DNA of 64,000 bases, taken from NCBI GenBank assembly GCA_914767715.1, contig OU612066.1, forward strand, positions 11,103,001-11,167,000, in the 5' to 3' direction. The translations under genes were made by a program, and so were the position numbers. Below the pieces are notes generated by a model. The model was not told the DNA's origin, ran no database searches, and saw nothing but the letters and a program-made list of their open reading frames with translations. Below, one piece after another: positions 46,400 to 58,299 of the stretch (position 1 is the stretch's first letter; each line of letters begins with the position of its first letter). This stretch comes from Membranipora membranacea. Taxonomy: Eukaryota; Bryozoa; Gymnolaemata; Cheilostomatida; Membraniporidae.

Positions 46400-48887
46400 T
46401 TGAGTTTGTCAAGACAGCCTAAGGAGGTAGTTGGGAAATCTATAATAATAAATTTATTCTGCTTAACTTTTCTTTGCAAAGGAGTTGACTTAAAGTTGGT
46501 TATAAACAATGTACATCTAAGGTGATCCATCCAAGATGATCCATGACATACTTCAATCATTGATTGACTCACATACATACATGGGATAAGCCATGGCTCC
46601 CTGGGACTTTCATGCCTTTTCTAATCTTTACAAATGTCCATATCAACCATGAGCCTCAGGGAGCTACAAACCTGTATTCGGCTTATGTCCAGCTTTTGGT
46701 GGTTGCTTCTTTCTCAATTCACTTGCTAGGCCCTACAGGCACCATGACCCATGATGAATGAGGATGAAAAGCAGACTAGGTTTTAAAGACCAAATCGTGT
46801 ATTATGCCTATCAGTGTACAAAACATCCATAGATAGGCCAGATAGAAGACCACTCAACATCCCTTTCCGCTTAGCTTGAGTTGACACCCCATCTGCTCCA
46901 CCCTGCTTAACAAACCAGCAAACCCAGTCAAAGTTCACAACTTTACTGTCCCATGATTGAGAGAATTGTGTCCTGACAAGCTTTCCTAAGTGGAATCTAT
47001 GTTGTTTCGTACTTGTTCACTTTCGTACTGACCAGTTCGTGCTTGGGTCAGCTCGTACTTCCTGTACGAATGCGCAGGTGCAGAATTTTACCCATGGTGT
47101 AAGTGTTGAAGAAAGTATGCTTTATTATACTTATAGATATTTCATAAACTAGTCGGTGTACATGCCTGCAACCAGCCTGTCGTGACAATCTTCCCAGATG
47201 AAACGTTCTACCAACACTTACTTAGAGTATTACTACTATGATTCTTTTGCTTCATAATACTAGCTATGCTAGGGCTTGCGATGAATTATATCACATTGAT
47301 TGCCTCTGGACACCAAAAGCTAACATAAATGACGCTTGAGGAGCTTAAAACATTATTCAGGTTAGCCTGTCTTGACCACAGCCAGCCCATTAAGCGTTTG
47401 TGATGGTGATCGCGGCAGGTAAGCGGTCGTTAAGGCAGTCGTCATTACAGTCGCAATCGCCATCACAAACGCTTTTAAGGGCTGGCTGTGGTCTTGACAA
47501 GCAATATCCATGATGGCCATTAGCAAAGTACACTTGCTTGTAACCCCAGATGCCCATGCTTGCAGTTGATTCTGCTATATTTTGTTATTATATACACCAA
47601 GGGGTTAAAGACTCTTTAACTCCTTGCATACACGCAGCTCATCAATATGCTTGTATGGCCGCTGTGACCAAGGAGTCAAGTCATTGTTGAGACTGTTGTT
47701 TGCATTAATTCTTTAGATATTATGTCAACAAAGAGTTGAAGTCTCCTCGGTGTCAGCGTGATTGAAGTCACAACTTTTCAGGAGTTCTTGAGTGACACTT
47801 GGCAATATACTTGTTGGCAGATACTTGGCAATACATTTATTTATTTATTGTGAAGAAACTCCATATGAGCTACTCATCTCGGAAGTGCTGAGCAGTAGAA
47901 ACAAGCCAATTGTAAGTATACTAAATTGCAGAAAAAATCTCTGAATTAAGATACTAAAACCAACTCAGGTCGGAACTATTTATAAAGAATAAACAACATA
48001 GGCTATATAGATGTTGTAGCCTGGGCGGGCTGTCGGGGGGGGGCGGGAGGGGAGACAGCCTGGGGGGAATCCATTTGGTAAGAGAGGACAACTCATAAAT
48101 GAACTGTAATAGTTGTGAATTCGGAATAAAATCAGAATTGTCCAATTTTATTCTATGGTCTATTGGTCATGTAAGCACAATATAGAAATAGACTATGTTG
48201 ATTAAATTTTCTTCACTTCAGCCAGTCTTTACTAGCTAAGCCTAAGTGAGTAGTATTTTTAAAAACATTATGACATGCCGAATGAACAGGAAATTACATG
48301 GGATAAGAAGAAGAATCAAATGTCAAACCAAGGACTACTCCTTGGTCAAACTAACAAAGATATTTGTGTTAGTTGGCTCAAGTCTTGATCGTAAATCCAA
48401 ATTTATGAAAATAGACAGGTATGTGTCGTGGCCTTGAAAAGGTCAAGACGGATTCACCCAGGCTGTCCCCCCTCCCCACCCCGTCACTACAGCCTACCCA
48501 GGCTATAGCTGTTGTGTACCATTAGTAGTGCTACAAATTTGCTAAATTTCTGTAGAAAAGTACTAAAATGAGGTTAAGTTAAGATACATGCATAGTTATT
48601 AAAAACATCTACTACTACAAACATCTTGATGAAAATACACCTTTCTTTCTCCATTACTAAAATGATAAATTTATACTATTAGGCTTACATGCATACTAAG
48701 ACAACTTAACTTACACTAACATCATCGTATTAATGTTTGACAAGCTTGGATGTCTTGACCAACACCAACTCGCTATTGATGAAGTTAAATTTTTACTATG
48801 GATCAAACATGATTATTAATGAAAAGTTCTTAATAACGGAAATTGAAACAGAACAAGGCAAAGTATGCACACTGACTATGCAAATTA
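46400..48887. other. No gene seen, apart from a small hairpin
   Basis: No exon supported on either strand. 48017-48056 is a G-rich tract (GGGGGGGGCGGGAGGGG) between inverted GCTGTC/GACAGC words. Confidence 0.45.
47374..47494. repeat. 121 bp hairpin MITE
   Basis: GACCACAGCCAGCCC and GGGCTGGCTGTGGTC form the outer arms. AAGCGTTTGTGATGG and CCATCACAAACGCTT continue the stem, with a short centre of related CGATCG/GTCGT words. Confidence 0.85.
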
Positions 48888-49598
48888 TTATTTTATCCCA
48901 TCGTGCCACCCCTCCACATCATCATTTGTTCGTTTAAGATGCTTATACTGTGACCAGTCTTGTGGCTCCCAGTTACCAAACCATGTGTCCTCTAAATATC
49001 CGAGGAGTTCAGTCATCACCCGATCTGTCGTCAGTGTTTTGATGGAATTTAAACCTCCTGTAAAATGAATATTGCTACATTACACGTTAATTTATGAATA
49101 TGGAGTGTGACCTTAGCAGCCTAATATTAGTCATAACTATTATATTATTGCTTTGTTTCAGAGCCTACATTCTATATGACTAGCTGGAAGAAACTGCCGA
49201 GCAAACACCTTGTTGAGTAAGTCTTTTGCAGGTCCATCAGATTTAAAGGCCTCGAAGAGTCCCAGCTCCTAAATGTGTCTTACCACTGCCTGGTTCCAGT
49301 GAAACCAGCGGCCTCTCATCCTCACACCAGGTATCAATTCCCTCCCTGGTTGTCATTATGGGAAGGTCTTCTATACGCTCTCCCATCATTTCTCTGAAAT
49401 GGTGAAAAAGTTGACAATGATTTAAATTTCGATCGCATTTTTCAAATAACATAATTTATTTAAGTGAGATTCCTCAAAGCTGCATGTCTATTCTTTTATG
49501 AAACATGTTATGCATGGCTGTAAGCTAATACATACCTTGCTTCTGTTCCCTGGTTGTCATCATGGGATTGATCTTCCGTATGCTCTTCCATCATTTCT
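48888..49598 (-). CDS. Three exons of a MULE-like or FLYWCH-associated protein tail
   Basis: Exons 49536-49598, 49284-49393 and 48888-49057 (stop TAA) join on the minus strand with matching phases (2, 1). The last exon reads TDRVMTELLGYLEDTW then WEPQDWSQYKHLKRTNDDVE and GWHDGIK. A W-I/F-G..W..Y/F...R-T-N-N/D-x-x-E-G-W-H pattern closes the catalytic region of Mutator-like transposases and their domesticated relatives. The first two exons are duplicates: EMMEEHTEDQSHDDNQGTEA against EMMGERIEDLPIMTTREG, each after an identical acceptor context (CACCATTTCAG). The upstream catalytic part was not found, so this may be a relic or a fusion. Confidence 0.5.
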
Positions 49599-49599
49599 C

Positions 49600-52256
49600 T
49601 GAAATGGTGAAACATTGACAGTGATTGATTTGAAACTAGAAATGATGAGGTACTGGATTTGCTCGTATCTGTTCACAAATTATGAACTCAATTGCCAATG
49701 TGAAATGAATGGTTTATCGTTGTAGATATTGCTTATGAGGAAGTTACTTTCTACAGAGAAAGCTTTCCTTTGTTTGCAGGATTCACATTTGTATGTTATT
49801 GGTAAGTCTGAGCGTACTGAGTTTAAATATGTATCTCTGCTCAAACTCTTTGGGATGGACCAGTTTTGAAAGCCTAGCTCAATCATATAGCCCTAATTAC
49901 ACTTACTGCTGGGAAAAATTAGAGGATTAGGGTATCCATGCTGAAATGATTCCTAGCATCCTTAGAACAACTATGTGGTGAAATTCCTATGAAAGTGGGT
50001 TGTTGCATAACAATTTTTCCCCCATGCAGTATCTACATGTGTTGCAGCTGAAATGATCTTGCATATTGTTCTAAATAATATTGTTTTTGTGAGATCAGGG
50101 AGTTTGGTGAGACTAATAGATTTATCGGTTTTCGTATTTCTTTGTCCTCTCATGTAAAAAGAGCAAACAACTCCATAAGCATTAAGTGTCACTTTTTGTT
50201 ACTCTTTTTCCTATGTTCAGATAACATATGATGTGCTGTTTTAGATACAGGCAGGGATCTAAAATAGTGATATGTCTGTACTATTCTACAACGCTGCTGT
50301 TGCTTGTCTCAGAATTTAATAGCAATCAGTTTACTTTGGGAGGATCCAGAGAATTGTCATTTCATTGATGATTTACCCATGCTTCCTCTCATTGATTTTG
50401 ATTTTTGATGTATTTTCATACTACTTCTTGTTGATAGAGACTTTGTTTTGAAAATGTATGGATTTCACGGAAATAATATGTGACATGAGACCTCGATTGC
50501 TGATTTTATATTTGAAAAATTGCAGAGCTATTAATGATTATATTTAAGTTTTATTGGACAATCAATGATTATGCTTATATGTTATGCTACAGTGAGATGT
50601 CAAGAATATACCGATTATGAGAAGCTAAGAAAGATTTGTTTGAAACTGTGTCGACTTGTGTCGTACTTTACAGTTTTTCCTAGGTTTGCCACTATTGGCA
50701 GTAAGCCTGCTATTCAACGTAATAAAAAATGTTCATTTCACATGATATCAGCCTACCAAGAATCCTCTGACTAGAAAATTGATATTTATTAAGAAAATGG
50801 CATACATGCATGTTATTCTGTCTCATATTCAAATGAGATCATAGCCGGGTCTACCGTGTAACATGATTTTCTGAAACAACACAAGGCAATGGTTTCAAGC
50901 TTGATGTCATCTGAGACGACAAATCATATGTTATCAACTCCTGATAATTTGGCAGCTAGGGTTTTCACGTGTGTAAAATGTGAAGGCAGACAGAAAGATG
51001 GCTTGTACAGTGGGTAAACCTGCAAACCATAGCTGTCTGTATTAGAAATGATTTCATTTATTTCATGTATTCATTTCGATAAACAGAAAGAGTTCCAGAG
51101 ATGGTTGACAGCTGGCCTATCACATTTGCAACATGGTCTACTGATATGTTGGCTGTACCTGAGTGCGGCAACAAAAAAAAACCACCCTAGACTACCATCG
51201 TCAAAGACGGGTGACTTATCATCAAGCAGCACTCTACCAAGGTATATAGTACATTTGGTAGAGTTCACACAAAAATACAGCATAGGTGTATTCTGTTGCC
51301 TTCCAACTGTAGAAAACCAATTTTTAAGCTGCAGCATTAATGGTGTTATTGGGTCAATTTTGGCTGACTCATATTTATCCACTATTTGTGGATTATTAAG
51401 TCACATCTTATCCATGGTTCAATTAGCTAAGGCAGACAAGGTAGCTCGATCTTTTTGTGTTGAGAAGTTGCTTTTTTAGGAGAACTAACGGCTACAAAGA
51501 CATAATTGTGAATGTGTTAAAGTGTTTAGAGACTTATCCGCAACCTGAATCCCTGTTACAAGACCGATATCAGCTGTAAAAGTCTGTGATTGAAACAAGG
51601 TGATATGGCTATCCATCGTTGATACACACTATATCCAAACGGGGGCTGCACAACTAGATGCTAAGTCTCTGACTGGAACTAAACAAAGGAAGCTGGAGAT
51701 GAGTGGTAACATGGAGTTTGTTCATGATGGTAGTATCCAAATAATTTATTGTCTTTGAAAGGACCTCAAAGCAATGGTGGAATTAATCACAGCGATCTTG
51801 AGCTGCCTTACACTATACACATCACCACTACTGTTTCACAACTTTATTCAATTATTCTACAACCAATAGGGTATATTTGCTCTAAGACAATTCTGTCTTT
51901 AACAGACATGCCTATTATTGTTTTGCTATGGTCTTGATTTATTCTATTAACTTGTCTTCTTATTTTTGAGTTGTCTTCTTAATGTCAAAGAGAGGATAAT
52001 ATGCAGCATTATTATCGAATAGTATAGTATTAGCAGGGAGGTATTAGTATACTTTCAATAACTGTACAAGACTCTTTCACCTCTGCCACATGTAAACATG
52101 ATTAAATGAAAGCTATTTAGCATCAGAAACTCGTACTATTTGCTCACCATCATCTAAGTGGCCATCCTCTCTCTGACAATAACAGACACTACAAACTAAC
52201 ATTGCTGAAATTGATATATCCCATCAAAGCACAGCCCATACTGAATGGTATAAAAT
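49600..52256. other. No gene confidently seen
   Basis: A 143-codon plus-strand frame at 51048-51479 overlaps a 103-codon minus-strand frame at 51071-51382. Neither has motifs I recognise, and both could be chance or a decayed gene. Confidence 0.4.
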
Positions 52257-52264
52257 GTTAATAG

Positions 52265-52820
52265 CGGTAACTGTAAATTGCTGAACAGGCTGAACGGACT
52301 GAACAGCTGAACAGAATTTCTCAGACTAAAAATATTATTTCGAATCATTTCTCGGGCTGACTATCCCTTCTCAAACACATTCATCCTAACCAAATGATTT
52401 GATGAGTCACTAAGTTCCTGTTGGCACCTAATATAACCAATTTAGGGCAAGCAAATGAAGCAATCAATGTGCCAATTATGACAAAATCTGATGGTGTTCT
52501 GGAAATTGGATACCAGAAACATTATCCAGCTCAACCTTCCATCTAGCCAGTCTTAAAAAGCTTTGTTTATAGGGGGGGGGGGGGCTACTTTCCATCCATT
52601 CACTAGTAGTGTAATGCCGAAAAAATTACTGAGAACGAAATTGAAAGAAACCAAGGTGAATGCAAACTTAAAATAAATAATTTAATGAGAAGAATATAAA
52701 GAATTGTCCATGCTCACGCAAAATTAGCCAATCATGTAAAGAATCAAACGAATAGTAGTCTGAGAAATTCTGTTCAGCTGTTCAGTCTGTTCAGCCTGTT
52801 CAGCAATTTACAGTTACCCT
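52265..52820. mobile_element. hAT MITE, 556 bp, with 8 bp TSD
   Basis: About 60 bp of inverted terminal sequence (GGTAACTGTAAATTGCTGAA and on through GCTGAACAGAATTTCTCAGA) ends the element at both sides. GTTAATAG flanks it at 52257-52264 and 52821-52828. The interior has a poly-G run (52573-52584) and no open frame. The right terminus reads CAGGGTAAC when inverted, hAT-like. Confidence 0.85.
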
Positions 52821-53573
52821 GTTAATAGTGCTCTTGCTTCCACTGTGTTGTTTAAGTCAGGTTCACTGATATCCTTTGACTCTCTCAGACCGTTGGTGGC
52901 CAAAGTACAACTATATTTGCCTCGCCTTTGTAAACATAATATTGTTTAATATTGTGAAGGTTATTATTTTTATGTTGCTAGATATTATGAAAATGATACA
53001 AAAGCTTTGAGGATGGAAAGAAGACCGGTAGTAGAACCGTCACCTGAATCTGTGTACAGTTTTCATATAAGTTATAAAAGATAGTAATGGTGTATTTAGT
53101 AGCACCTTACTTTATTCCTGGCATGATGGTATGTTTTATGAAACAATCTGACATGTTTCAAATGCGTTTTATTTGTTCTATCTCAATATTTGTATTTTGA
53201 TATATGATCGCATGCTTTAAAAACTTTATAAAGATATCGTTTAATCTGGTTTTCTGCTTTAACTTAACACGGACAAATTGTGTACATAGTAAAATAACAT
53301 TGCTTGTCTAGGTTTTACAACTTCTTTACAGTCGGGCTAAACGGATGCTTTCCACCAATAGTCTTGTTTTAGTATTTGTCATTTTTATTTATATTTATTT
53401 TTTTACAGATACATGGAATAATAACAGCTTCTTTACAACTAGAAGGTAAGTACCAAACTACAGTCTGCCTGCCTTGCTTATTTTTATATAGATAGATAGA
53501 TATATATACAGTCTGAGTCACAAGCCACAACCACCCTCTATCTAGACTGGTGTTGGGGCTCAGGACTTATGGG

Positions 53574-53821
53574 TGTTGTATTATTGTTATCATGACTCAT
53601 ATCACATGACTGTCATGTGATCACCCTATTATCCACATATTATGCTCCTTGATATTGGAGTCAGAAAAGTCAGTTGATGACCATGAGGAGACCAGATCTG
53701 CTGAAATATAAAAGTCTACCGGTTGCTGAAAGTTATACCTAGTTATATGAGTACTCATTAGTTAGGCTGGCCAGCCCTTAGGTACATCAGACATCTACAC
53801 CAGGTATTTATAATTACTACA
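53574..53821 (+). repeat. 5' LTR
   Basis: Starts TGTTGTATTATTG and ends ATTACTACA. It differs from the 3' LTR at about seven positions in 248, so the copy is not brand new. It contains a palindrome TCACATGACTGTCATGTGA and a TATA-like AAATATAAAAG. Confidence 0.9.
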
Positions 53822-53949
53822 TGGTGGCAGCTTACATGGAGTGAACCCTGGAGCTGATTAGAGTTGACTGTATTGGTGCTGTTCTGGATTTTGTTGTGCT
53901 GCTTGATTTCCTACTCAGGTGGCTGGATATTGCTGATTTGCTGTGATCT

Positions 53950-55044
53950 GTGGTCCAGATCTGGTGCTTGATTTGCCCTGCTTGCTGTTCTGCTTGCTGC
54001 TACTGTTTGTGTCGTGGATTCCCTGGGTCTTGCCCCCCCCCTTCCCATTTGAGTTTTGATGGTAACCAGGCTGAAAACTGGAGGAAATGGAAAAGAAGCT
54101 TTGAAAACTACCTGCTAGCTATTAACTCTGTGGTGCAGCCCTATGATGAGACCAATAACCGTTGGCCTGTAGCTAATGGAGCTATCTGGTTGAGACAAAT
54201 TGCTATTTTGCGCCATTGCATTGGTGAGGATGCGGTTGAGATTCTGGACCAATTTGAGTTCAGTGCTACTGATGGAGAAGATGCTAACAGACTACCTGAT
54301 GTCCTGGCTAAATTTGATGGATACTTCAACCCAAGGAGAAATGTACTATTTGAGTGGTATGTGTTTCAGTCACTAGTTCAGGCTGAAAATCAGCCCATTG
54401 ACATGTTTGTGAAAAGACTTAGAACCCAAGCTGCTATGTGTGAATTTGATGAGCAAAAAGATATGAATCTGCTTACCCGTTGTGTGTTTGGTCTGAAGAA
54501 TGTCAAGCCAAAGGAAAAACTCCTATTGAACCCTGATATCACCCTCCCTGCTGCTATCGAGCTCATAAGAGCGTCGGAGATGACAAGAACACAAATGGAG
54601 AGCATGGGAGCCAGCCAATCTATCGCTGCTGTGGAGAAAGAGACACCACCCACACCTGCACCCCGTAAACTCAACTGCAAGTTGTGTGGCTATGAGCATG
54701 TAGAAGGCAAATGCCCAGCTTACAGCAAAACCTGCCGCAAGTGTGGTGGCCGTTATCACTTCGCTAGTGTCTGCAACAACACTCACAAGGAAGTCAACAC
54801 CATTGCTGATAGTAGTAAGGAGTTGACTATGAATGAACTTTTCATTGGTATGGTTAATGGTCAAGGAAAGGAGAGCTCCTGGTTTAAAAAATTCAGTGTT
54901 AGCCACGGAGCAGCCAAACAGGAGGTAAAATTCAAGCTTGATACTGGTGCGCAAGCTAATATCCTCCCTGTCAACATAGCTAAAGCACTGGGTGCTACGA
55001 TCCAAAGCAGTAGTGCTAAGTTGATTGATTACAGCGGAGAATAA
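53950..55044 (+). CDS. gag: Gypsy gag with zinc knuckles plus protease start
   Basis: One open frame of about 364 codons. From about residue 30 it has a capsid-like region (LSFDGNQAENWRKWKRSFEN, FDGYFNPRRNVLFEWYVF, IDMFVKRLRTQAA). There follow two Cys knuckles, C-x2-C-x4-H-x4-C (CKLCGYEHVEGKC) and CRKCGGRYHFASVC. Near the end is the aspartic protease active site KLDTGAQANILP. The capsid coats the RNA, the knuckles bind it and the protease cuts the polyprotein. The frame ends at TAA (55042-55044), within the protease. The first roughly 25 residues are Cys-rich and probably not translated, and the true start is unclear. Confidence 0.85.
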   Translation: MVQIWCLICPACCSACCYCLCRGFPGSCPPPSHLSFDGNQAENWRKWKRSFENYLLAINSVVQPYDETNNRWPVANGAIWLRQIAILRHCIGEDAVEILDQFEFSATDGEDANRLPDVLAKFDGYFNPRRNVLFEWYVFQSLVQAENQPIDMFVKRLRTQAAMCEFDEQKDMNLLTRCVFGLKNVKPKEKLLLNPDITLPAAIELIRASEMTRTQMESMGASQSIAAVEKETPPTPAPRKLNCKLCGYEHVEGKCPAYSKTCRKCGGRYHFASVCNNTHKEVNTIADSSKELTMNELFIGMVNGQGKESSWFKKFSVSHGAAKQEVKFKLDTGAQANILPVNIAKALGATIQSSSAKLIDYSGE

Positions 55045-55139
55045 TCAGGAATCATGGCCACACTATACTGTCTTCAGGCAGTGCGCCTGATGGGAAGCCA
55101 ATCTCATTCGAACTCGCTGATAATGACAGATGCCCACTG

Positions 55140-56556
55140 TTGGGGTTGTCCTCATGTGTCGAGCTGAACTTGGTGCGTCGAGTTGACAGTGTCAAAACCG
55201 AGGACATCATTGCTGAGTTTGATGAGTGCTTTAGTGGTATTGGCTGTCTGGATAGAGAGCATGAGATAAAGGTAGACCCTTCAGTCAAACCTGTTGTTAA
55301 CAGGGCACGAAGAATTCCATTATCAATGACGGACAAAGTTAAGGCTGAGCTGCAGAAGATGGAGGACTCTGGGATAATTGCTAAGGTTGATGAGCCGACT
55401 GTGTGGGCTAGCAGCATGGTGGTCGCCCAGAAAAAGGATGGTGGTGTCAGAATCTGCCTTGACCCCAGAGAATTGAATAAGGCGATCCTACGAGAACATC
55501 ACCATATACCCACCCTAGATGATGATATTGCCCACAAGTTCGCTGGCATGAGAATATTCACCATCCTCGACATGAAGCATGCTTACTGAAAAGTCAACTA
55601 CTGACTACCTTCAACACCCCCTTTGGGAGACGTTGTTTTCTGCGTCTGCCCTTTGGCATAAACTCCGCGGCCGAGGTATTCGAAAAGAGGGTTGAAGAGA
55701 TGTTTGGTGACCTCCAAGTTGCCATATACTTTGATGATCTAATAGTATAAATGGCAAAGATCAGGAAGAACATGATCATAGCCTAAGGAGGCTGCTAGAG
55801 AGGGCCAAGAAATGTAATGTCAAGTTCAATAAGGAGAAAATGCAGCTCAACAAGACAGAAGTAAAGTATTTTGGCCACATTGTATCTGCGGATGGACTGC
55901 GTTCAGACCCAGACAAGGTTCAAGCCATCAATGACATGCCAAACCCTACAGACAGCAAGGGCATACAGAGACTGATGGGGTCGCTCAACTTCCTACGTGG
56001 ATTCATACCCAACATAACTGACATGACTGCTCCCCTGAGGTCTCTTCTCAATACAGATGAGTCCAGTTGGGTATGGGGCCAACAACAAGACAGAGCCATG
56101 GAGGAAATCAAAAAGGCACTCACCAGTCAGCCACTCCTGCAGTATTTTGATGTAGTGAAAGAGACGACTCTCCAGGTCGACTCTTCAAAAGCTGGCCTTG
56201 GAGCTGTACTTATGCAGAGCAAACATCCAAAAGCGTATGCCTCTCGTGCACTGACTGACACAGAGCAAAACTGGCCACAAATCGACAAAGAGCTGCTTGC
56301 CATTGTGTATGGATTTGAAAATTTTCACAGCTATGTGTATGGCAGGCCTGTAGACGTTCAGACGGACCACAATCCCTTGGTCAGCATAGTGAAAAAAGAG
56401 CTGCACAAAGCATCCCCTCGCTTGCAGAACCTCCTGCTCAGACTGATGGCCTGGCAGATGGAATCATGCAGCTGCTCAAGACAACCATACTGGAGGGTTG
56501 GATCTGGCAGACTAAGGCTCGAGCACCCTCCGAGCTCCACCCATACTGGAATGTAA
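55140..56556 (+). pseudogene. pol: Gypsy reverse transcriptase and RNase H, frame broken
   Basis: 55140-55589 holds the start of the polymerase (SGIIAKVDEPTVWASSMVV, RICLDPRELNKAI, FTILDMKHAY) and then meets a TGA with frame loss. The fingers/palm region continues in other frames to the catalytic YFDD at about 55725-55740, followed by another break. 55840-56462 is open again: the connection (YFGHIVSADGLRSDPDKVQ) and the RNase H-like domain (LQVDSSKAGLGAVLMQ, DKELLAIVYGFENFHSY, TDHNPL). Another frame change follows near 56462. At least three lesions make it non-functional. The polymerase would have copied the element RNA into DNA. Confidence 0.88.
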
Positions 56557-56712
56557 GGGACGAGTTGTATATTCAGGATGGCTTCATATATAGAGGGGAA
56601 CAGCTCCTGATTCCTCAACGACTACGACCAGAATACCTCCGTGTTGTCCATAGAGGCCATCTAGGCATTACCAAATGCACTGAGAGAGCTCGTCAGTACA
56701 TGTTCAGTTCTG

Positions 56713-57708
56713 ATGGTGTCGAACTGCAACACTTGTCAGAAGTATGCCAACCAACAGCAGAAGGAACCCCTAATGCCTCATGCGATACCTGATCTTCCCT
56801 GGTGCAAGGTTGGTATGGACATAATGGATTTTCAGGAGAAGTCTTACTTGGTAGTCGTCGACTTCTATTCCTATTACCCCGAGATAAGAATAATGAAAGA
56901 GAAGAGAGGCGAAGAAGTGGTAATGGCACTCAAGTCCATATTTGCTGCTCATGGTATACCTCAGGAGATAGTTGCCGACAATATGCCCTTCAACAGTTAT
57001 GTGATGGGTCAGTTTGCTTCTCTATGGGGTTTCAAGATCACCACGTCCAGCCCTAACTACCCAAAGTCTAATGGCCTGGCTGAGAGGTACGTTCAGACCA
57101 TCAAACAGTTCCTGAGGAAAACTGCAGACTCTGGTGAGGACCTGTATGAGTCACTGTTAGCATACAGACAGACACCTGTAACGGGGCTCCCTTTTAGTCC
57201 AGCTGAGATGCTTTTGGGCAGGAACATAAGGGGCCCTCTGCCCTGCACACACTCACACCTCCAGCCCGCTTCAGTGAGTGTACATGACAGGCTTACCCAG
57301 AGGCAGGAGATACACAAGGAGACTTACGATAAAACAGCTAGACCACTGGGACCGCTGACTGAAGGTGACAATGTGCTGGTCAGAACAGGCAAAGAAGACC
57401 GATGGCAACCTGGACGTGTTGTAGAGACACACTCATCCCCTAGATCGTATGTGGTGCACAATGGACGAAACTTGGTGAGAAGGAACAGAGTGCATCTCAA
57501 ATATGCTATGGCCACTCCGGCTGCCAACTTAGCTGAGCCCCCTCCCCCTGGCCCACCTGGTCCACCAACGTCTGAGGATACTGCTGCTGAGGGTAACATG
57601 GCACCCTCTTCCCCTGCCCCGGCCACTCCCCTGCCCGCCCAAAGACGCGGCGCCCGGTTGAACCGAGGCACTATGCCCGCCCGATTTGAGGGCTTCCAGA
57701 TGGGTTAA
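56713..57708 (+). CDS. Gypsy integrase (core and C-terminal part open)
   Basis: The frame of 331 codons has the end of the HHCC zinc region (CNTCQKYANQQQKE), then the catalytic core with Asp in VGMDIMDF, Asp in EIVADNMPF and Glu in SNGLAERYVQT, so the D,D-35-E set is present. The family SDNG motif is changed to ADNM. The tail has a chromo- or GPY-like basic region (VLVRTGKEDRWQPGRVVETH, RNLVRRNRVHLKY) and a Pro-rich end. The start of the zinc region lies in another frame upstream at about 56600-56700, so translation as part of pol is broken. The enzyme inserts the DNA copy into the host chromosome. Confidence 0.88.
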   Translation: MVSNCNTCQKYANQQQKEPLMPHAIPDLPWCKVGMDIMDFQEKSYLVVVDFYSYYPEIRIMKEKRGEEVVMALKSIFAAHGIPQEIVADNMPFNSYVMGQFASLWGFKITTSSPNYPKSNGLAERYVQTIKQFLRKTADSGEDLYESLLAYRQTPVTGLPFSPAEMLLGRNIRGPLPCTHSHLQPASVSVHDRLTQRQEIHKETYDKTARPLGPLTEGDNVLVRTGKEDRWQPGRVVETHSSPRSYVVHNGRNLVRRNRVHLKYAMATPAANLAEPPPPGPPGPPTSEDTAAEGNMAPSSPAPATPLPAQRRGARLNRGTMPARFEGFQMG

Positions 57709-57831
57709 CTCTGTTAACGCCTCTGCCCCATGTACATAGCCTATATATATAAATACCCATTTTAGTCCTAGTTCATACCTTCAGCGGTGACGGTTTAGTT
57801 CTAACCCCTTTGTGTTTGTCCCCTGTTTCCC

Positions 57832-57843
57832 AAAAGGGGAGGA
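57832..57843 (+). other. Polypurine tract
   Basis: AAAAGGGGAGGA directly precedes the 3' LTR, the expected primer for plus-strand synthesis. Confidence 0.8.
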
Positions 57844-58090
57844 TGTTGTATTATTTTTATCATGACTCATATCACATGACTGTCATGTGACCACCCTATT
57901 ATCCACATATTATGCTCTTTGATAATGGAGTCAGAAAAGTCAGTTGATGACCAGGAGGAGACCAGATCTGCTGAAATATAAAAGTCTACCGGTTGCTGAA
58001 AGTTATACCTAGTTATATGAGTAGTCATTAGTTAGGCTGGCCAGCCCTAGGTACATCAGACATCTACACCAGGTAATTATAATTACTACA
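57844..58090 (+). repeat. 3' LTR
   Basis: TGTTGTATTATTTT to ATTACTACA, 247 bp; differences from the 5' LTR include GACCACCC for GATCACCC and one missing T near GCCCTAGG. Confidence 0.9.
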
Positions 58091-58299
58091 ATTGGGACAA
58101 GTATACTCAACTCCATCCAGATGCCAATGACTGGTCTCTAGTTTTCACCTCTGTTAATATATAAGTAAAAGGAAGTTAGTATTGATCTATCCTTCATGTG
58201 TCATACTTGCTGTGCAGGATTTGAGTCAGTGTGGCTAACATCCTTCTGAAGTGCACTGTTTAATATTCTATTTCATAGGATTAAATCATTAAATTCAAA

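Larger units (their letters stand above)
53574..58090 (+). mobile_element. Ty3/Gypsy LTR retrotransposon, 4.5 kb, pol broken
   Basis: The element has a 5' LTR (53574-53821), a gag-protease frame, a reverse transcriptase/RNase H region, an integrase frame, a purine-rich tract and a 3' LTR (57844-58090). The order protease, reverse transcriptase, integrase is that of Ty3/Gypsy. Flanks read ATGGG on the left and ATTGG on the right, an imperfect target duplication. No envelope-like frame follows integrase. Pol is interrupted several times (separate entries), so this copy cannot act alone. It sits upstream of the hAT-derived exons starting at 58512. Confidence 0.92.

Noticed and set aside
51048-51479. 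143-codon frame overlapping a 103-codon opposite frame
   Set aside because: No motif recognised in either and no splice context; left as undetermined.
53950-54030. Cys-rich start of the gag frame as a real N-terminus
   Set aside because: Composition (CLICPACCSACCYC) is unlike gag and the conserved region begins later.
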